Assembly (NCBI GenBank): GCA_017459635.1
Contig: JAFUCO010000036.1
Coordinates: 1 to 34,530, forward strand
Length of the DNA: 34,530 nucleotides
Direction of reading: 5' to 3'
From: Blautia sp.
Lineage (GTDB): Bacteria; Bacillota; Clostridia; Lachnospirales; Lachnospiraceae
The notes under the pieces are model-generated. The model had not been told where the DNA came from. It saw nothing but the letters and a program-made list of their open reading frames with translations, and searched no databases. Position 1 is the first letter of the stretch. The number at the start of each line of letters is the position of its first letter. The position numbers and the translations under genes are program-made. Positions 6,997-15,653 of this stretch are shown here, piece after piece.

Positions 6997-8475
6997 ATGA
7001 AAAAAACAGGAATCATGGCTTTACTGCTGGCAGGAACTTTGGCTGTCTTACCGCTTACTGCCTGGGGCGCAGAAGAAGAGTATCCGGAGTGGGATGATGA
7101 TCCTGCAGAAGTCACCTGGTACATGTGGAATTTAGGTGGAACTGCAACTCCGGAAGGAATTGAAGCAGTTGAAGAAGCCCTGAATGAAATTACCCTTCCC
7201 AAGATCAATGTTGAAGTAGATCTGGAAATACTTGAGATGGGGACATACCTGACCCAGATGGCGATGGAAGTAAGTGCCGGAGAAAAAATCGACCTGATCT
7301 CAACCTTTCCGGCCATGGCCGGATCCTATGCTCAGATGCTCGCCTCTAATCAGCTGATGCCTTTGGATGATCTCCTGGAGGAGGAAGCCCCTGAATTACT
7401 GGAAACCGTACCCGATGAGGTTTTGAAGGCAACCCGGAAGAATGGAGTGACCTATGCCGTTCCGATCTACAATGATCAGAGAAATGACTATTACTGGCTG
7501 GCAAGAACTTCCGTTCTGGAGGAAGCGGGAATCGATCCGGAAAGCATTCATGACTACAAGGATATCACGGAAGTGTTTGAGAAAGTACATGAGATCAGAC
7601 CGGACCTGAAGATGGTATCTACTGCCGGGCAGAATCTGACCGGACAGACAGGCGCTTTGCTTAACGGAACCCTCTATGACAATATCGGAAGCAATGTAGC
7701 CGCTGTGATGGTGGAGGAAGACGCCGCAAAGGTAGTCTGCCTGTTTGAGACGGAAGAATACAAAGAGACGGTACATATTTTGAATGAGTGGTATGAAGCG
7801 GGATACATTGATATGGATGCACCAATCCGTCAGGACGCTCCGACCACGGACAGATCTGTTTTCTCTGAGTTTCTGGGAGGCAATCCGACCCGTACATTGA
7901 CGACAGATTCTGCAGCAGGGGAACCGATCACAAAGGTAAAACTGGCGGAAGGACCGATCAGTACCGGAGTAGCAACCATCATGACCATGGCGATTCCGGT
8001 CAGCGCCACAGAGCCGGAAGGCGCAGCGAGACTGATGAATCTGTGCTATACCGATCCTACTGTAAAGAACCTGGTTTCCTATGGCATCGAAGGAGTGGAT
8101 TATACACTGAATGAGGATGGCGCAATTGTTAAGGCTGACAATGCTTTATACAATCCGAACTCTGTTGGTATTTTCGGAAATCAGTTCCTCGCTTATCCTA
8201 CCGTAGAGGAAGTGAACGCAGGGATCGCATCCGAAGCAGTGAATCCGGATGACTGGTATTATTCTCCGCTCTATGGCTTTTCCATCGACCTTGAGCCAAT
8301 CTCTGCTCTGGACGCTCAGATTCAGAGTGTATACGGGGAATACAATGCTACGATCGCATGCGGATTTGGTACGGATGAAACATATCAGGAATATATAGAT
8401 AAACTGTATGCAAGCGGTCTTCAGGAATATCTGGATGAACTGCAGAGGCAGCTGGACGAATATCTTGCACAGTAA
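6997..8475 (+). CDS. Extracellular sugar-binding protein of the CUT1 importer
   Basis: Solute-binding protein of 492 residues. Residues 1-24 are a Sec signal peptide (MKKTG, hydrophobic stretch, cleavage near AWG/AEE). The mature part has the family-1 binding-protein pattern, including VTWYMWNLGG at the start, GEKIDLISTFP and a DUF3502-like C-terminal region ending with QEYIDKLYASGLQEYLDEL. There is no Cys at the cleavage site, so no lipobox is present; most Gram-positive binding proteins of this type are lipoproteins. It may be released or held by another means. AAGGAGG lies eight bases before the ATG. It follows the two permeases with which it should work; the ligand is unknown. Confidence 0.88.
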   Translation: MKKTGIMALLLAGTLAVLPLTAWGAEEEYPEWDDDPAEVTWYMWNLGGTATPEGIEAVEEALNEITLPKINVEVDLEILEMGTYLTQMAMEVSAGEKIDLISTFPAMAGSYAQMLASNQLMPLDDLLEEEAPELLETVPDEVLKATRKNGVTYAVPIYNDQRNDYYWLARTSVLEEAGIDPESIHDYKDITEVFEKVHEIRPDLKMVSTAGQNLTGQTGALLNGTLYDNIGSNVAAVMVEEDAAKVVCLFETEEYKETVHILNEWYEAGYIDMDAPIRQDAPTTDRSVFSEFLGGNPTRTLTTDSAAGEPITKVKLAEGPISTGVATIMTMAIPVSATEPEGAARLMNLCYTDPTVKNLVSYGIEGVDYTLNEDGAIVKADNALYNPNSVGIFGNQFLAYPTVEEVNAGIASEAVNPDDWYYSPLYGFSIDLEPISALDAQIQSVYGEYNATIACGFGTDETYQEYIDKLYASGLQEYLDELQRQLDEYLAQ

Positions 8476-8529
8476 TCCGGACACAGTTTAAACTATAAGA
8501 AACCGGTAACTGCTGTATAGGGGGAAAAT

Positions 8530-9561
8530 ATGAGAATCGAAAAAATCGTTATTGATGAAAAAAGAAATGTAGTTCTTACTGCCATGATCCAGGATGTGGG
8601 CGGCGAGTACCGTGCCATCGTATCCCGGCCGGCGGTGGTTATCCTTCCGGGAGGAGGATATTCCTTCTGTTCGGACAGAGAAGCGGAACCTGTGGCCTGG
8701 GCATACCTGAAGGCAGGATATGATGCCTTTATTCTACGGTATTCACTTCGTGACGACGCAAAATGGCCGCAGCCTCTCGAGGACTTTGAAGAAGCAATGC
8801 GGATCATCGATTCACATGCAGAAGAGTGGAACATACTGACCGATAAGATAGCAGTAATCGGTTTTTCAGCCGGCGGACATCTGGCAGCAGCCTGTGCAAC
8901 TATGGCAAAACGACGTCCTGCTGCCGCAGTATTAGGTTACCCTGTCGTTAACGAAGATGTTAAGGGGTGTAATCCGACAGCGCCGAGTATCATACCGGCC
9001 GTGACTGAGAAAACGTGTCCTTGCTTTATATTTGCGACCAGAACCGATAATGTTGTTCCGATTCAGAATACGCTCGATCTGATCAATGCCTTAAATCAAT
9101 ACCGGATTTCATTTGAGGCTCATATTTATGCTTATGGACCCCATGGTTTTTCCACAGCAGATTCTTCTATACAGAGCCTGGATACAAACATGACCCCCAG
9201 AGTGAAAAGCTGGGTGAGTGACAGCATCGGCTGGTTAAAGGAAATTATGGGGGACTTCAGTTCACATGGAATGACAAAACCCTTATGCAAGGCACATCTG
9301 GATGATGACGGGGAAGCATGGCTTTCACTGGACTGTACCATCGGAAGGCTATGGGGAAATCCGGAAGCCCTTCGCATTCTGGATCCGGTGATAGCAGAGA
9401 TGAAGCTCCATATTGAGCCTTTTTCTCCGGACATGACTTTTGAAGATATGATGCAGCTGCTGTCAAACATGAAACTGAGGGATCTTCTCAGCGAACGCGG
9501 CCTGTTCCTGGAAGTTTTTGATGAACTGGATGAGCAGCTTGGAAAAGTACCGAATATCTAA
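8530..9561 (+). CDS. Cytosolic alpha/beta-hydrolase, acetyl-xylan-esterase-like
   Basis: Esterase/lipase-fold enzyme of 343 residues without signal peptide, so cytosolic. The oxyanion region VVILPGGGYSFCS, the nucleophile elbow GFSAGGH (Ser113) and the catalytic His in YGPHGFS (His205) are present; an Asp in RTDNVVP probably completes the triad. This matches the BD-FAE/acetyl-xylan-esterase type group. After about residue 240 there is an extra C-terminal segment of about 100 residues with amphipathic helices (DPVIAEMKLHIEPF, MMQLLSNMKLRDLLSERG). It follows the sugar importer by 54 bases with AGGGGG before the ATG, so removal of acyl groups from imported oligosaccharide is the likely role. Exact substrate is inference. 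Confidence 0.82.
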   Translation: MRIEKIVIDEKRNVVLTAMIQDVGGEYRAIVSRPAVVILPGGGYSFCSDREAEPVAWAYLKAGYDAFILRYSLRDDAKWPQPLEDFEEAMRIIDSHAEEWNILTDKIAVIGFSAGGHLAAACATMAKRRPAAAVLGYPVVNEDVKGCNPTAPSIIPAVTEKTCPCFIFATRTDNVVPIQNTLDLINALNQYRISFEAHIYAYGPHGFSTADSSIQSLDTNMTPRVKSWVSDSIGWLKEIMGDFSSHGMTKPLCKAHLDDDGEAWLSLDCTIGRLWGNPEALRILDPVIAEMKLHIEPFSPDMTFEDMMQLLSNMKLRDLLSERGLFLEVFDELDEQLGKVPNI

Positions 9562-9572
9562 GGCATCTGACT

Positions 9573-9578
9573 TATAAT
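9573..9578 (+). promoter_or_regulatory. Possible internal -10 box before the secreted hydrolase
   Basis: A perfect TATAAT lies 12 bases after the preceding stop codon, but no good -35 is found 17 bases upstream. It may give the secreted hydrolase gene its own transcription start within the operon. Confidence 0.3.
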
Positions 9579-9634
9579 ACGGTTTCATTATTCTGCAAAG
9601 CGCCGAATAATTTGATTAATGAAGGGAGATTCAT

Positions 9635-10927
9635 ATGAAAAAAACAGCTTTAACACTACTGGCAGCAACTGTCACTGTATGTGCGCTCGCCGCATCGGCC
9701 TATGCAGCCGAAGACGTACCGGCAGAGAATAACACAGGAAAAGAAGTAACTGCATATGGAAAGCCCGGCGCATTTGGAATCGCTGCATCCGGTTTTACAA
9801 TCGCTGTGGATGATCCTGCTCAGTATTTCGGGCTTACAGCGGAAGATTTTTCCATCAAAAATGCTGCCATAACGGATACTTCCTGGTCAGACGATTTTAA
9901 GGTAACTGATGTTTCTTTCAAAGAAGGTCTTGTTATACTTGATGTTGAACCGTTTTTGCTCAGCTGCAGCAGAGCTGACTTTATGTTCTGGAACGTAAAT
10001 AAAGAGCCGGATGAAAACGGCCTCTGCTTCGATTTTGCGCCCGGAGATCTTGAGATCACCTGTGCCAAAAATGAAGAACTGAATTTCACCTACAGTGATA
10101 TAACAGAATTCCATACAGATATCATTGATGACTTCACAGATGAGGAATCTAACGGAACTCCTTACAAGCTGTTTACACCCGCAGATACCGGAGAAGCCCT
10201 GCCTGTGGTAGTCTGGAACCATGGCGGCGGCTGTTCAGAATATGGACGCCAGATCATTGATGATCCTTTTGCGGCATCCTTTGCAAGTGCTCATACACAG
10301 AAATATTTCCCGTGCTATGTAATCGCTCCCTTCTACAATGCAAAAGCGGTTGCAGAAGACAGTGGAGATCGTGCCAATATCGTTGCTGCCATTCAGGAAC
10401 TGATCGATGCCGGCAAGGTTGATCCTGACCGTGTATATGTATGCGGCCAGTCCTACGGTTTCATTACTTCCTTCACTTATCTTTATGAAAACCCTGGATT
10501 CTTCACAGCTATGGTAGCTCTGAACGGTGGACCGACTCTGAATGAGGACGGCAGCATACTGGAAGACGACCCAATGTGGGGAGCTGCTTACAATCACGAT
10601 GCCCTTCAGATGATTGCTGACAACGGAACGGCTGTCATGCTGGTTCAGGGTATTGGTGATCCGCTTTCTACTCCGGACAAATTTGAAGCTGTCTATAATG
10701 AACTGAAATCACTGAATGTTCCTGACCCCAAACTGGTATGGCACAGCTATACCGCTGAACAGTTTGACTATCTTCAGGATTGCGGTTTCAGTGAAGACTC
10801 AGGAATCCCGGCAGTTGATCCGATCACCGGTGCAGAAACGTATGTTTCAGATCTGTTCCACAACAGCAACCGGCCCGGCGCATATGATACTTATATCAAG
10901 ACCTGGCTGTTCGTGCAGCATAAATAA
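9635..10927 (+). CDS. Secreted alpha/beta-hydrolase (esterase/peptidase-like)
   Basis: Exported hydrolase of 430 residues. Residues 1-24 are a signal peptide ending ASAYA before AEDVP. Residues about 25-170 form an N-terminal beta-rich region of unknown family. Residues about 175-430 carry the alpha/beta-hydrolase core: VVVWNHGGG oxyanion segment, DPDRVYVCGQSYGF with nucleophile Ser273, and a His in DLFHNSNRPG that is a candidate catalytic base. The elbow is GQSYG where many relatives have GQSMG. It has no anchor or lipobox, so it is probably released or loosely wall-bound. The ribosome site AAGGGAG precedes the ATG. It ends the carbohydrate locus and is closed by a strong terminator. An esterase that pre-processes the polysaccharide outside the cell is plausible. 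Confidence 0.8.
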   Translation: MKKTALTLLAATVTVCALAASAYAAEDVPAENNTGKEVTAYGKPGAFGIAASGFTIAVDDPAQYFGLTAEDFSIKNAAITDTSWSDDFKVTDVSFKEGLVILDVEPFLLSCSRADFMFWNVNKEPDENGLCFDFAPGDLEITCAKNEELNFTYSDITEFHTDIIDDFTDEESNGTPYKLFTPADTGEALPVVVWNHGGGCSEYGRQIIDDPFAASFASAHTQKYFPCYVIAPFYNAKAVAEDSGDRANIVAAIQELIDAGKVDPDRVYVCGQSYGFITSFTYLYENPGFFTAMVALNGGPTLNEDGSILEDDPMWGAAYNHDALQMIADNGTAVMLVQGIGDPLSTPDKFEAVYNELKSLNVPDPKLVWHSYTAEQFDYLQDCGFSEDSGIPAVDPITGAETYVSDLFHNSNRPGAYDTYIKTWLFVQHK

Positions 10928-10947
10928 ATCAGGCCGGCCACAACTAA

Positions 10948-11002
10948 ATTCCCCCTGCAGAAGAAGCTGCTTCAGCAAGTCTTCTGCAGGGGAAGTTTTT
11001 TG
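10948..11002 (+). terminator. Strong terminator closing the carbohydrate locus
   Basis: The arms TTCCCC(C)TGCAGAAGA and TCTTCTGCAGGGGAA pair over 15 bases with one bulge and are followed by GTTTTTTG. Confidence 0.93.
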
Positions 11003-11084
11003 CCTTATGTACAATAGGAAGACAAAAGAACCACCGTTATAGATGAGAGTAACACTCACTGACGCCTGACAAATATGCTGAACC

Positions 11085-11113
11085 TTGACAGTATTTTTGC
11101 CTCATGATATACT
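11085..11113 (+). promoter_or_regulatory. Consensus sigma-A promoter of the polyphosphate enzyme gene
   Basis: TTGACA (11085-11090), 17-base spacer, TATACT (11108-11113). Transcription would start near 11120, giving a 40-base leader with GAGGTG before the ATG. Confidence 0.88.
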
Positions 11114-11160
11114 AATTATCACTAAATAGTTTATGTTTTCTAAAAGAATCGAGGTGCAAT

Positions 11161-12642
11161 ATGCTGAAACAATGGAAGCCTGAAGAGAAACCTGAAAACG
11201 AACAGATGAAGGAGCGTCTTGATGCTGCCAGAGCGCGGCTCTATGAGCTTCAGATGCAGATCAAGGAACACAAGATACCTGTCCTGGTTCTATTTGAAGG
11301 ATGGGGCGCGGCCGGTAAGGGCGGTGTTATCGGCAAAGTCATAAAGAACATTGACCCTCGTTTCTTCAAGGTTGCCACGATGGCAGCTCCAACCGAGGAA
11401 GAGCTCAGAAAACCTTTCCTGTACCGTTATTTCAGGGAAATTCCCGAGCAGGGCAAGTTCACCTTCCTGGATTCAGGCTGGATGCAGGAAACTACACGCG
11501 ATGTGCTTAAGCACCGCCTTAAAGATGACGCCTATGAGCTCCGTATAGAAAGCATCCGCCGTTTCGAGCGCCAGCTCACTGACAATGGATACCTTCTTCT
11601 CAAGTTCTTCATGCATATAAGCCAGAAGGAGCAGACAAAACGCATGAAGGTCCTTCTGGAAAACGAGGACACCGCCTGGAGAGTATCCGAAGAGGATCAA
11701 TGGGAAAATGTCCATTACAAGGACTGCCGCAAGGTATTTGACAAATATATATCCGACACAAACTCTCCATCTGCCCCCTGGTACATAATTGATGCCGGCA
11801 GCCGCAAATGGGCAGAGCTTCAGGTTCTCGAAAACCTGGTGCAGAGCATCGAAGTCGCAATGCAGAACAGCGCGCGCAGCGTACCAATCCTGCAGAACGT
11901 ATTCCCGCTCGTAAAGATGCCGAAGCTTGCCGATGTTGAACTTACCGGAAAAGCACTGAGCGATGAAGAATACAAGACCGAGCTCAAATCACTTCAGGCC
12001 CGCCTGGAAGAGCTTCACAATGTGATCTATCGCAAGAAAATCCCTGTTATCATCACCTATGAAGGCTGGGATGCAGCCGGCAAAGGCGGCAATATCAAGA
12101 GGATAACAGGTGCTCTCGACCCGAGAGGATATGAAGTACACCCGATCGCAAGCCCCGAGCCGCACGAAAAAGCGCGCCATTATCTGTGGCGTTTCTGGAC
12201 ACGCCTTCCCAAGGATGGACATATCGCCATCTTCGACCGCACCTGGTACGGCCGTGTAATGGTTGAACGTCTGGAAGGTTTCTGCAGTGAAAATGACTGG
12301 AAACGTGCCTACAATGAAATGAATGAATTCGAGAAGGAACTCACCGACTGGGGTGCAGTCGTGATCAAATTCTGGGTGCATATTGACAAGGATACACAGC
12401 TCCAGAGGTTTACCGACCGCCAGAACAATCCCGAAAAGCAGTGGAAGATAACCGACGAAGACTGGCGCAACCGCGAGAAATGGGACGCCTACGAAGGCGC
12501 CATAAATGAAATGCTCCAGAAGACCAGCACCAGATACGCGCCATGGTACATCCTGGAATCCGTAGACAAAAAATACGCACGTATCAAAGCACTTAAAATA
12601 GTCATTGAGAGAATCGAAAAAGCACTCGAAGAAAAGAAATAA
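11161..12642 (+). CDS. pap: Polyphosphate:AMP phosphotransferase, two PPK2 domains
   Basis: Cytosolic enzyme that transfers phosphate from polyphosphate to AMP, giving ADP. Its 493 residues hold two PPK2 domains in tandem, the length and layout of the known PAP family. Domain 1 (residues about 15-245) has Walker A GWGAAGKGG (47-55) but its Walker B region reads FLDSGWMQE. Domain 2 (about 265-493) has GWDAAGKGG (302-310) and an intact IFDRTWYGR (Asp359, Arg360). By analogy with characterised family members, domain 2 is the active half. It stands alone between its own promoter and terminator, so it is a single-gene unit with no visible tie to its neighbours. The family assignment is strong; the nucleotide preference is from family knowledge. 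Confidence 0.93.
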   Translation: MLKQWKPEEKPENEQMKERLDAARARLYELQMQIKEHKIPVLVLFEGWGAAGKGGVIGKVIKNIDPRFFKVATMAAPTEEELRKPFLYRYFREIPEQGKFTFLDSGWMQETTRDVLKHRLKDDAYELRIESIRRFERQLTDNGYLLLKFFMHISQKEQTKRMKVLLENEDTAWRVSEEDQWENVHYKDCRKVFDKYISDTNSPSAPWYIIDAGSRKWAELQVLENLVQSIEVAMQNSARSVPILQNVFPLVKMPKLADVELTGKALSDEEYKTELKSLQARLEELHNVIYRKKIPVIITYEGWDAAGKGGNIKRITGALDPRGYEVHPIASPEPHEKARHYLWRFWTRLPKDGHIAIFDRTWYGRVMVERLEGFCSENDWKRAYNEMNEFEKELTDWGAVVIKFWVHIDKDTQLQRFTDRQNNPEKQWKITDEDWRNREKWDAYEGAINEMLQKTSTRYAPWYILESVDKKYARIKALKIVIERIEKALEEKK

Positions 12643-12646
12643 AACC

Positions 12647-12702
12647 GTGGGGAGGGAACGTCCGGGCTTCGCAACTCTGAGAGTGTTCCCTCCCCACTTT
12701 TT
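12647..12702 (+). terminator. Terminator of the polyphosphate enzyme gene
   Basis: GTGGGGAGGGAAC pairs perfectly with GTTCCCTCCCCAC across a 30-base loop, followed by a run of T (12698-12702). It begins four bases after the stop codon. Confidence 0.92.
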
Positions 12703-12756
12703 CTCGGCCCCACCTCACTTCCGCTAAGTGATCAGCCAAAAAGGAAGAGGGGCTGC

Positions 12757-12784
12757 GGGTGGATGAAAAACTTTTTCACACCCC
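12757..12784 (-). terminator. Stem-loop after metQ, probable terminator
   Basis: Imperfect stem of GGGTG and TGAAAAA paired with TTTTTCA and CACCC, starting directly after the metQ stop codon on the minus strand. There is no separate T tract; the T run is inside the arm. Together with the preceding terminator it separates two converging units. Confidence 0.5.
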
Positions 12785-12785
12785 A

Positions 12786-13595
12786 TCACTCTTCGAACGG
12801 AATAACTGCTCCGTCGTAAGTATCATTAATAAACTGTTTGATCTCGTCGGATTTCAGGACGTCTACAAGCGCCTTGATTCCTTCGTTCTCTTCGTTTCCT
12901 TCGTAAACAGCGATGACGTTAACGTATGTTTTTGCTGCTTCGGAGTCGCTCTTTTCGTATGCAAGTGCGTCCTTACCTACGGAGAAGCCTGCTTCGAGGG
13001 CATAGTTTCCGTTGAGGACTACGAATGCGGTCTCTTCAACAACACGTGCTACCTGTGCAGCTTCAAGCTCTACGATCTCGATATTGTTCGGGTTCTCTTC
13101 GATATCATTTACGGTAGCCTCAAGGCCTGCGCCTTCTTTGAGGGTAATGATACCGTTGTCCTGAAGAAGCAGAAGGGCTCTTGCCTCGTTGGTGGTGTCG
13201 TTAGGCACTGCGATGGTATCTCCCTCTGCCAGATCATCAAGGCTGTCCTTGGTTCCCGGATAGATTCCGAACGGCTCGTAATGAATTCCGCCGGCATTTA
13301 CAAGATGCGTTCCTTTTTCCTCATTGAAGCTGTCAAGATACGGAATGTGCTGGAAATAGTTCGCGTCAAAATCGCCGCTCTCTACCACCTCGTTTGGCTG
13401 TACATAGTCGTCAAACACTGTAACCTCCAGAGTAAATCCCTGCTCCTCAAGGATCGGTGCAGCCTGCTCCAGGATCTCGGCATGAGGTGTAGCTGAAGCC
13501 GCCACCTTGATGGTGGTGTTATCCTCGGCAAACGCCATCATGCTGCTGCCCAGAACCAGTGTACCTGTGAGAACTGCTGCGATTAATCTTTTCAT
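12786..13595 (-). CDS. metQ: Methionine ABC importer substrate-binding protein (NlpA family)
   Basis: Binding protein of 269 residues for L- or D-methionine or related compounds. It has the NlpA/MetQ pattern: IKVAASATPHAEILEQ near the N-terminus, DYVQPNEVVESGDFDANYFQHIPYL and IAVPNDTTNEARALLLL. Residues 1-23 are a signal peptide ending MMAFA before EDN. The usual MetQ lipobox Cys is absent (LVLGSSMM), so unlike most Gram-positive MetQ proteins it would not be lipid-anchored. AAAGGAGG lies seven bases before the ATG. It is the last gene of the udp-metN-metI-metQ series, separated from metI by a 167-base gap with a palindrome and a terminator-like stem. The name MetQ rests on its association with metN and metI. 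Confidence 0.9.
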   Translation of the reverse strand: MKRLIAAVLTGTLVLGSSMMAFAEDNTTIKVAASATPHAEILEQAAPILEEQGFTLEVTVFDDYVQPNEVVESGDFDANYFQHIPYLDSFNEEKGTHLVNAGGIHYEPFGIYPGTKDSLDDLAEGDTIAVPNDTTNEARALLLLQDNGIITLKEGAGLEATVNDIEENPNNIEIVELEAAQVARVVEETAFVVLNGNYALEAGFSVGKDALAYEKSDSEAAKTYVNVIAVYEGNEENEGIKALVDVLKSDEIKQFINDTYDGAVIPFEE

Positions 13596-13624
13596 ACTTG
13601 TTCCTCCTTTAAAAAATGATACCC

Positions 13625-13645
13625 GGGGCGTTGTAGCTGAGCCCC
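13625..13645 (-). promoter_or_regulatory. GC stem-loop before metQ, possible attenuator
   Basis: On the minus strand GGGGC pairs with GCCCC across an 11-base loop, followed by GGGTATCA and a run of six T just before the metQ ribosome site. It could partly terminate transcription from metI or protect the metQ message. The gap also holds a perfect 15-base palindrome (13660-13674). Confidence 0.4.
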
Positions 13646-13659
13646 ATATTTATGATCAG

Positions 13660-13674
13660 CAGTGTTTAACACTG
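13660..13674. repeat. Perfect 15-base palindrome CAGTGTTTAACACTG
   Basis: Seven-base arms around a central T in the metI-metQ gap. It has the form of a protein-binding operator, but I do not recognise the regulator. A TTGACA box lies upstream at 13723-13728 without a good -10. Confidence 0.5.
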
Positions 13675-13762
13675 TAATCATCTGTTAATCAGGGCAGGCC
13701 ATGTTCCAGGCCCGACCAGATCTGTCAAAAATCTTACGCGTCTATACTTTTCCGGAATCCTG

Positions 13763-14593
13763 TCATTTCAGAAACATCTCTTTGATAAACGATAGAATGC
13801 CGATCCCTCCGCACACTGCGATAAGCACTGTCATTACTATAAAAACCACAAGCGTCACCGCTGTCATGGCATTTCCTTTACGCCTGTCAAAATGATTTGC
13901 TATCATCATGCCATAGGTCTGGAACAGCTGAAACAGTATGATCAGAAGGGCAACGGTCACAAACATCACATCGTACTGGTAACGGTTGTAGCCGTAGCGC
14001 ACCGCGATATCTCCAAGTCCGCCGCCTCCGACCGTACCGGCCATTGCGGAATATCCAAGTATCGTCCCCATTGCTATCGTTGCGTTTATTATAAGGGAGG
14101 TTTTGCCTTCCACAAGCAGAACTCTGGTGATGATCTGCCAGTTGCTTGCCCCCATCGACCTTGCCGCTTCAATAACTCCGGCATCCACTTCCTTAAGTGA
14201 AGATTCCACCATACGCGCTATAAACGGAATAGCCGCTATAGTCAGCGGGACTATGACCGCAGTTGTCCCATAGCTTCTTCCTACCAGTGCCCTTGTAAAC
14301 GGGATGAGCAGGATCAGAAGGATCAGGAACGGAATGCTTCGTACAATGTTGGCGATCACATCAAGTGTTTTGTATACTACCGCATTAGGCCGCAGGCCGT
14401 CTTTATCTGTAACGGTAAGTGCTACTCCCATCGGCAGTCCGAAAAGATATCCGATGGCTGTTGAGACCAGGGTCATATAGATGGTTCCCCAGATCCCGTC
14501 AGTCAGCATTTTACCGTACTGGGCCCACCATTCTCCGACTGTAGCCGGAGCAGCCTGTGCGGCAACGCTTAATAAAAATCCTGTATTAACCAT
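13763..14593 (-). CDS. metI: Methionine ABC importer permease
   Basis: Membrane permease of the MetNIQ importer, 276 residues. The core matches MetI (GIWGTIYMTLVSTAIGYLFGLPMGVAL, IVRSIPFLILLILLIPFTRALVG, then EAARSMGASNWQIITRVLLVEG as the ATPase-docking loop, and MAGTVGGGGLGDIAVRYGYNRYQYDVM). Family members normally end near NHFDRR at about 220-230 residues; this one continues with one more hydrophobic helix (MTAVTLVVFIVMTVLIAVCGGIGI) to residue 276. Its start overlaps the end of metN by eight bases (ATGGTTAA), so the two are translationally coupled. Confidence 0.93.
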   Translation of the reverse strand: MVNTGFLLSVAAQAAPATVGEWWAQYGKMLTDGIWGTIYMTLVSTAIGYLFGLPMGVALTVTDKDGLRPNAVVYKTLDVIANIVRSIPFLILLILLIPFTRALVGRSYGTTAVIVPLTIAAIPFIARMVESSLKEVDAGVIEAARSMGASNWQIITRVLLVEGKTSLIINATIAMGTILGYSAMAGTVGGGGLGDIAVRYGYNRYQYDVMFVTVALLIILFQLFQTYGMMIANHFDRRKGNAMTAVTLVVFIVMTVLIAVCGGIGILSFIKEMFLK

Positions 14594-15620
14594 AATATTC
14601 CGGCGCCTCCCCTACAGATAATCCATGATCAAGAAGGTACTGTTTCATTGCTTCAGTACGTGGATTATCTTTTTTGAACTGAAGTATCATCTCGCCCTTG
14701 GCGACGCCGCCAACATTTTTTGTATCAGCCTTAAGAATATTCACTGGTTCACCAAATGTCAATATCAAATTAGCTATCACTGGTTCAAAGGCAGAGTTTT
14801 CAGAAAAGACTATGCGGATTATCTCCCCGTTGTTTATCTCCTCTTGGATCCTGGACATCGGCTGCTCAGCCTCGCTTCCCGCGTCGTCCCGGATGAGTTC
14901 CCTGGCTACCGCTGTCTGCGGATGCAGGAAAACGTCTGTCACAGCGCCTTTCTCAACCACAACTCCATCCTTCAGTATCGCCACATGCTCGCAAATCTCA
15001 CGCACGACCGACATCTGATGCGTGATTATAACTATGGTGATGCCAAATTCCGAGTTGATCTTCTTGAGAAGGGCCAGTATCTGCGATGTTGTCTGGGGAT
15101 CCAGGGCGCTGGTCGCCTCATCACAGAGCAGGATCTTTGGATTGGATGCAAGAGCCCTTGCTATCGCTACTCTCTGCATCTGTCCGCCTGAAAGCTGGGC
15201 CGGATAAGCTGATTTCTTTTCAAGAAGGCCTACGATTTCAAGAAGTTCCTCTGCTCTTTTGTGAGCCTCTGCCTTTTTCTTCCCCTGGATGTACAGCGGG
15301 AAGCAGACGTTCTCGATTACCGATTTCTGCATAAGCAGATTGAAGTGCTGGAAGATCATTCCGATGCTCTCCCGCTGCTTCCGGAGTTCCTTTTCGGTAA
15401 AGTCCGAAAGCGCCTTTCCCTCGATAAGGACACGTCCTTCAGAGGGCACTTCAAGATAGTTCATGCAGCGTACCAGGGTGCTTTTACCGGCTCCCGACAT
15501 ACCAATGATGCCGTAAATGTCACCCGATCCGATCTCAAGATTTACGTCCTTCAGGGCTTCCACCTTTCCGTCCTTCGACAGAAAGGTCTTGCTCACATGC
15601 TCGATCAATATTTCAGACAT
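14586..15620 (-). CDS. metN: Methionine ABC importer ATPase
   Basis: ATP-binding subunit of 344 residues, the usual MetN length. Walker A GMSGAGKST at 40-48, signature LSGGQMQR, Walker B ILLCDEATSALDP, and switch His in VIITHQMSV. The last 75 or so residues form the NIL regulatory domain that lets methionine inhibit the transporter from inside. AAAGGAAC precedes the ATG. It begins 33 bases after the uridine phosphorylase stop, so the two genes are probably co-transcribed. I see no SAM riboswitch or T-box in this short gap. Confidence 0.95.
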   Translation of the reverse strand: MSEILIEHVSKTFLSKDGKVEALKDVNLEIGSGDIYGIIGMSGAGKSTLVRCMNYLEVPSEGRVLIEGKALSDFTEKELRKQRESIGMIFQHFNLLMQKSVIENVCFPLYIQGKKKAEAHKRAEELLEIVGLLEKKSAYPAQLSGGQMQRVAIARALASNPKILLCDEATSALDPQTTSQILALLKKINSEFGITIVIITHQMSVVREICEHVAILKDGVVVEKGAVTDVFLHPQTAVARELIRDDAGSEAEQPMSRIQEEINNGEIIRIVFSENSAFEPVIANLILTFGEPVNILKADTKNVGGVAKGEMILQFKKDNPRTEAMKQYLLDHGLSVGEAPEYYG

Positions 15621-15653
15621 GTCTGTTCCTTTCTGGTTTCTTTTACTTCATGT

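Noticed and set aside
12759-13496. 245-residue plus-strand ORF
   Set aside because: Antisense to metQ; a Cys/Val/Phe-rich shadow.
15621-15653. SAM riboswitch or T-box before metN
   Set aside because: The gap is 33 bases and holds just a ribosome site.
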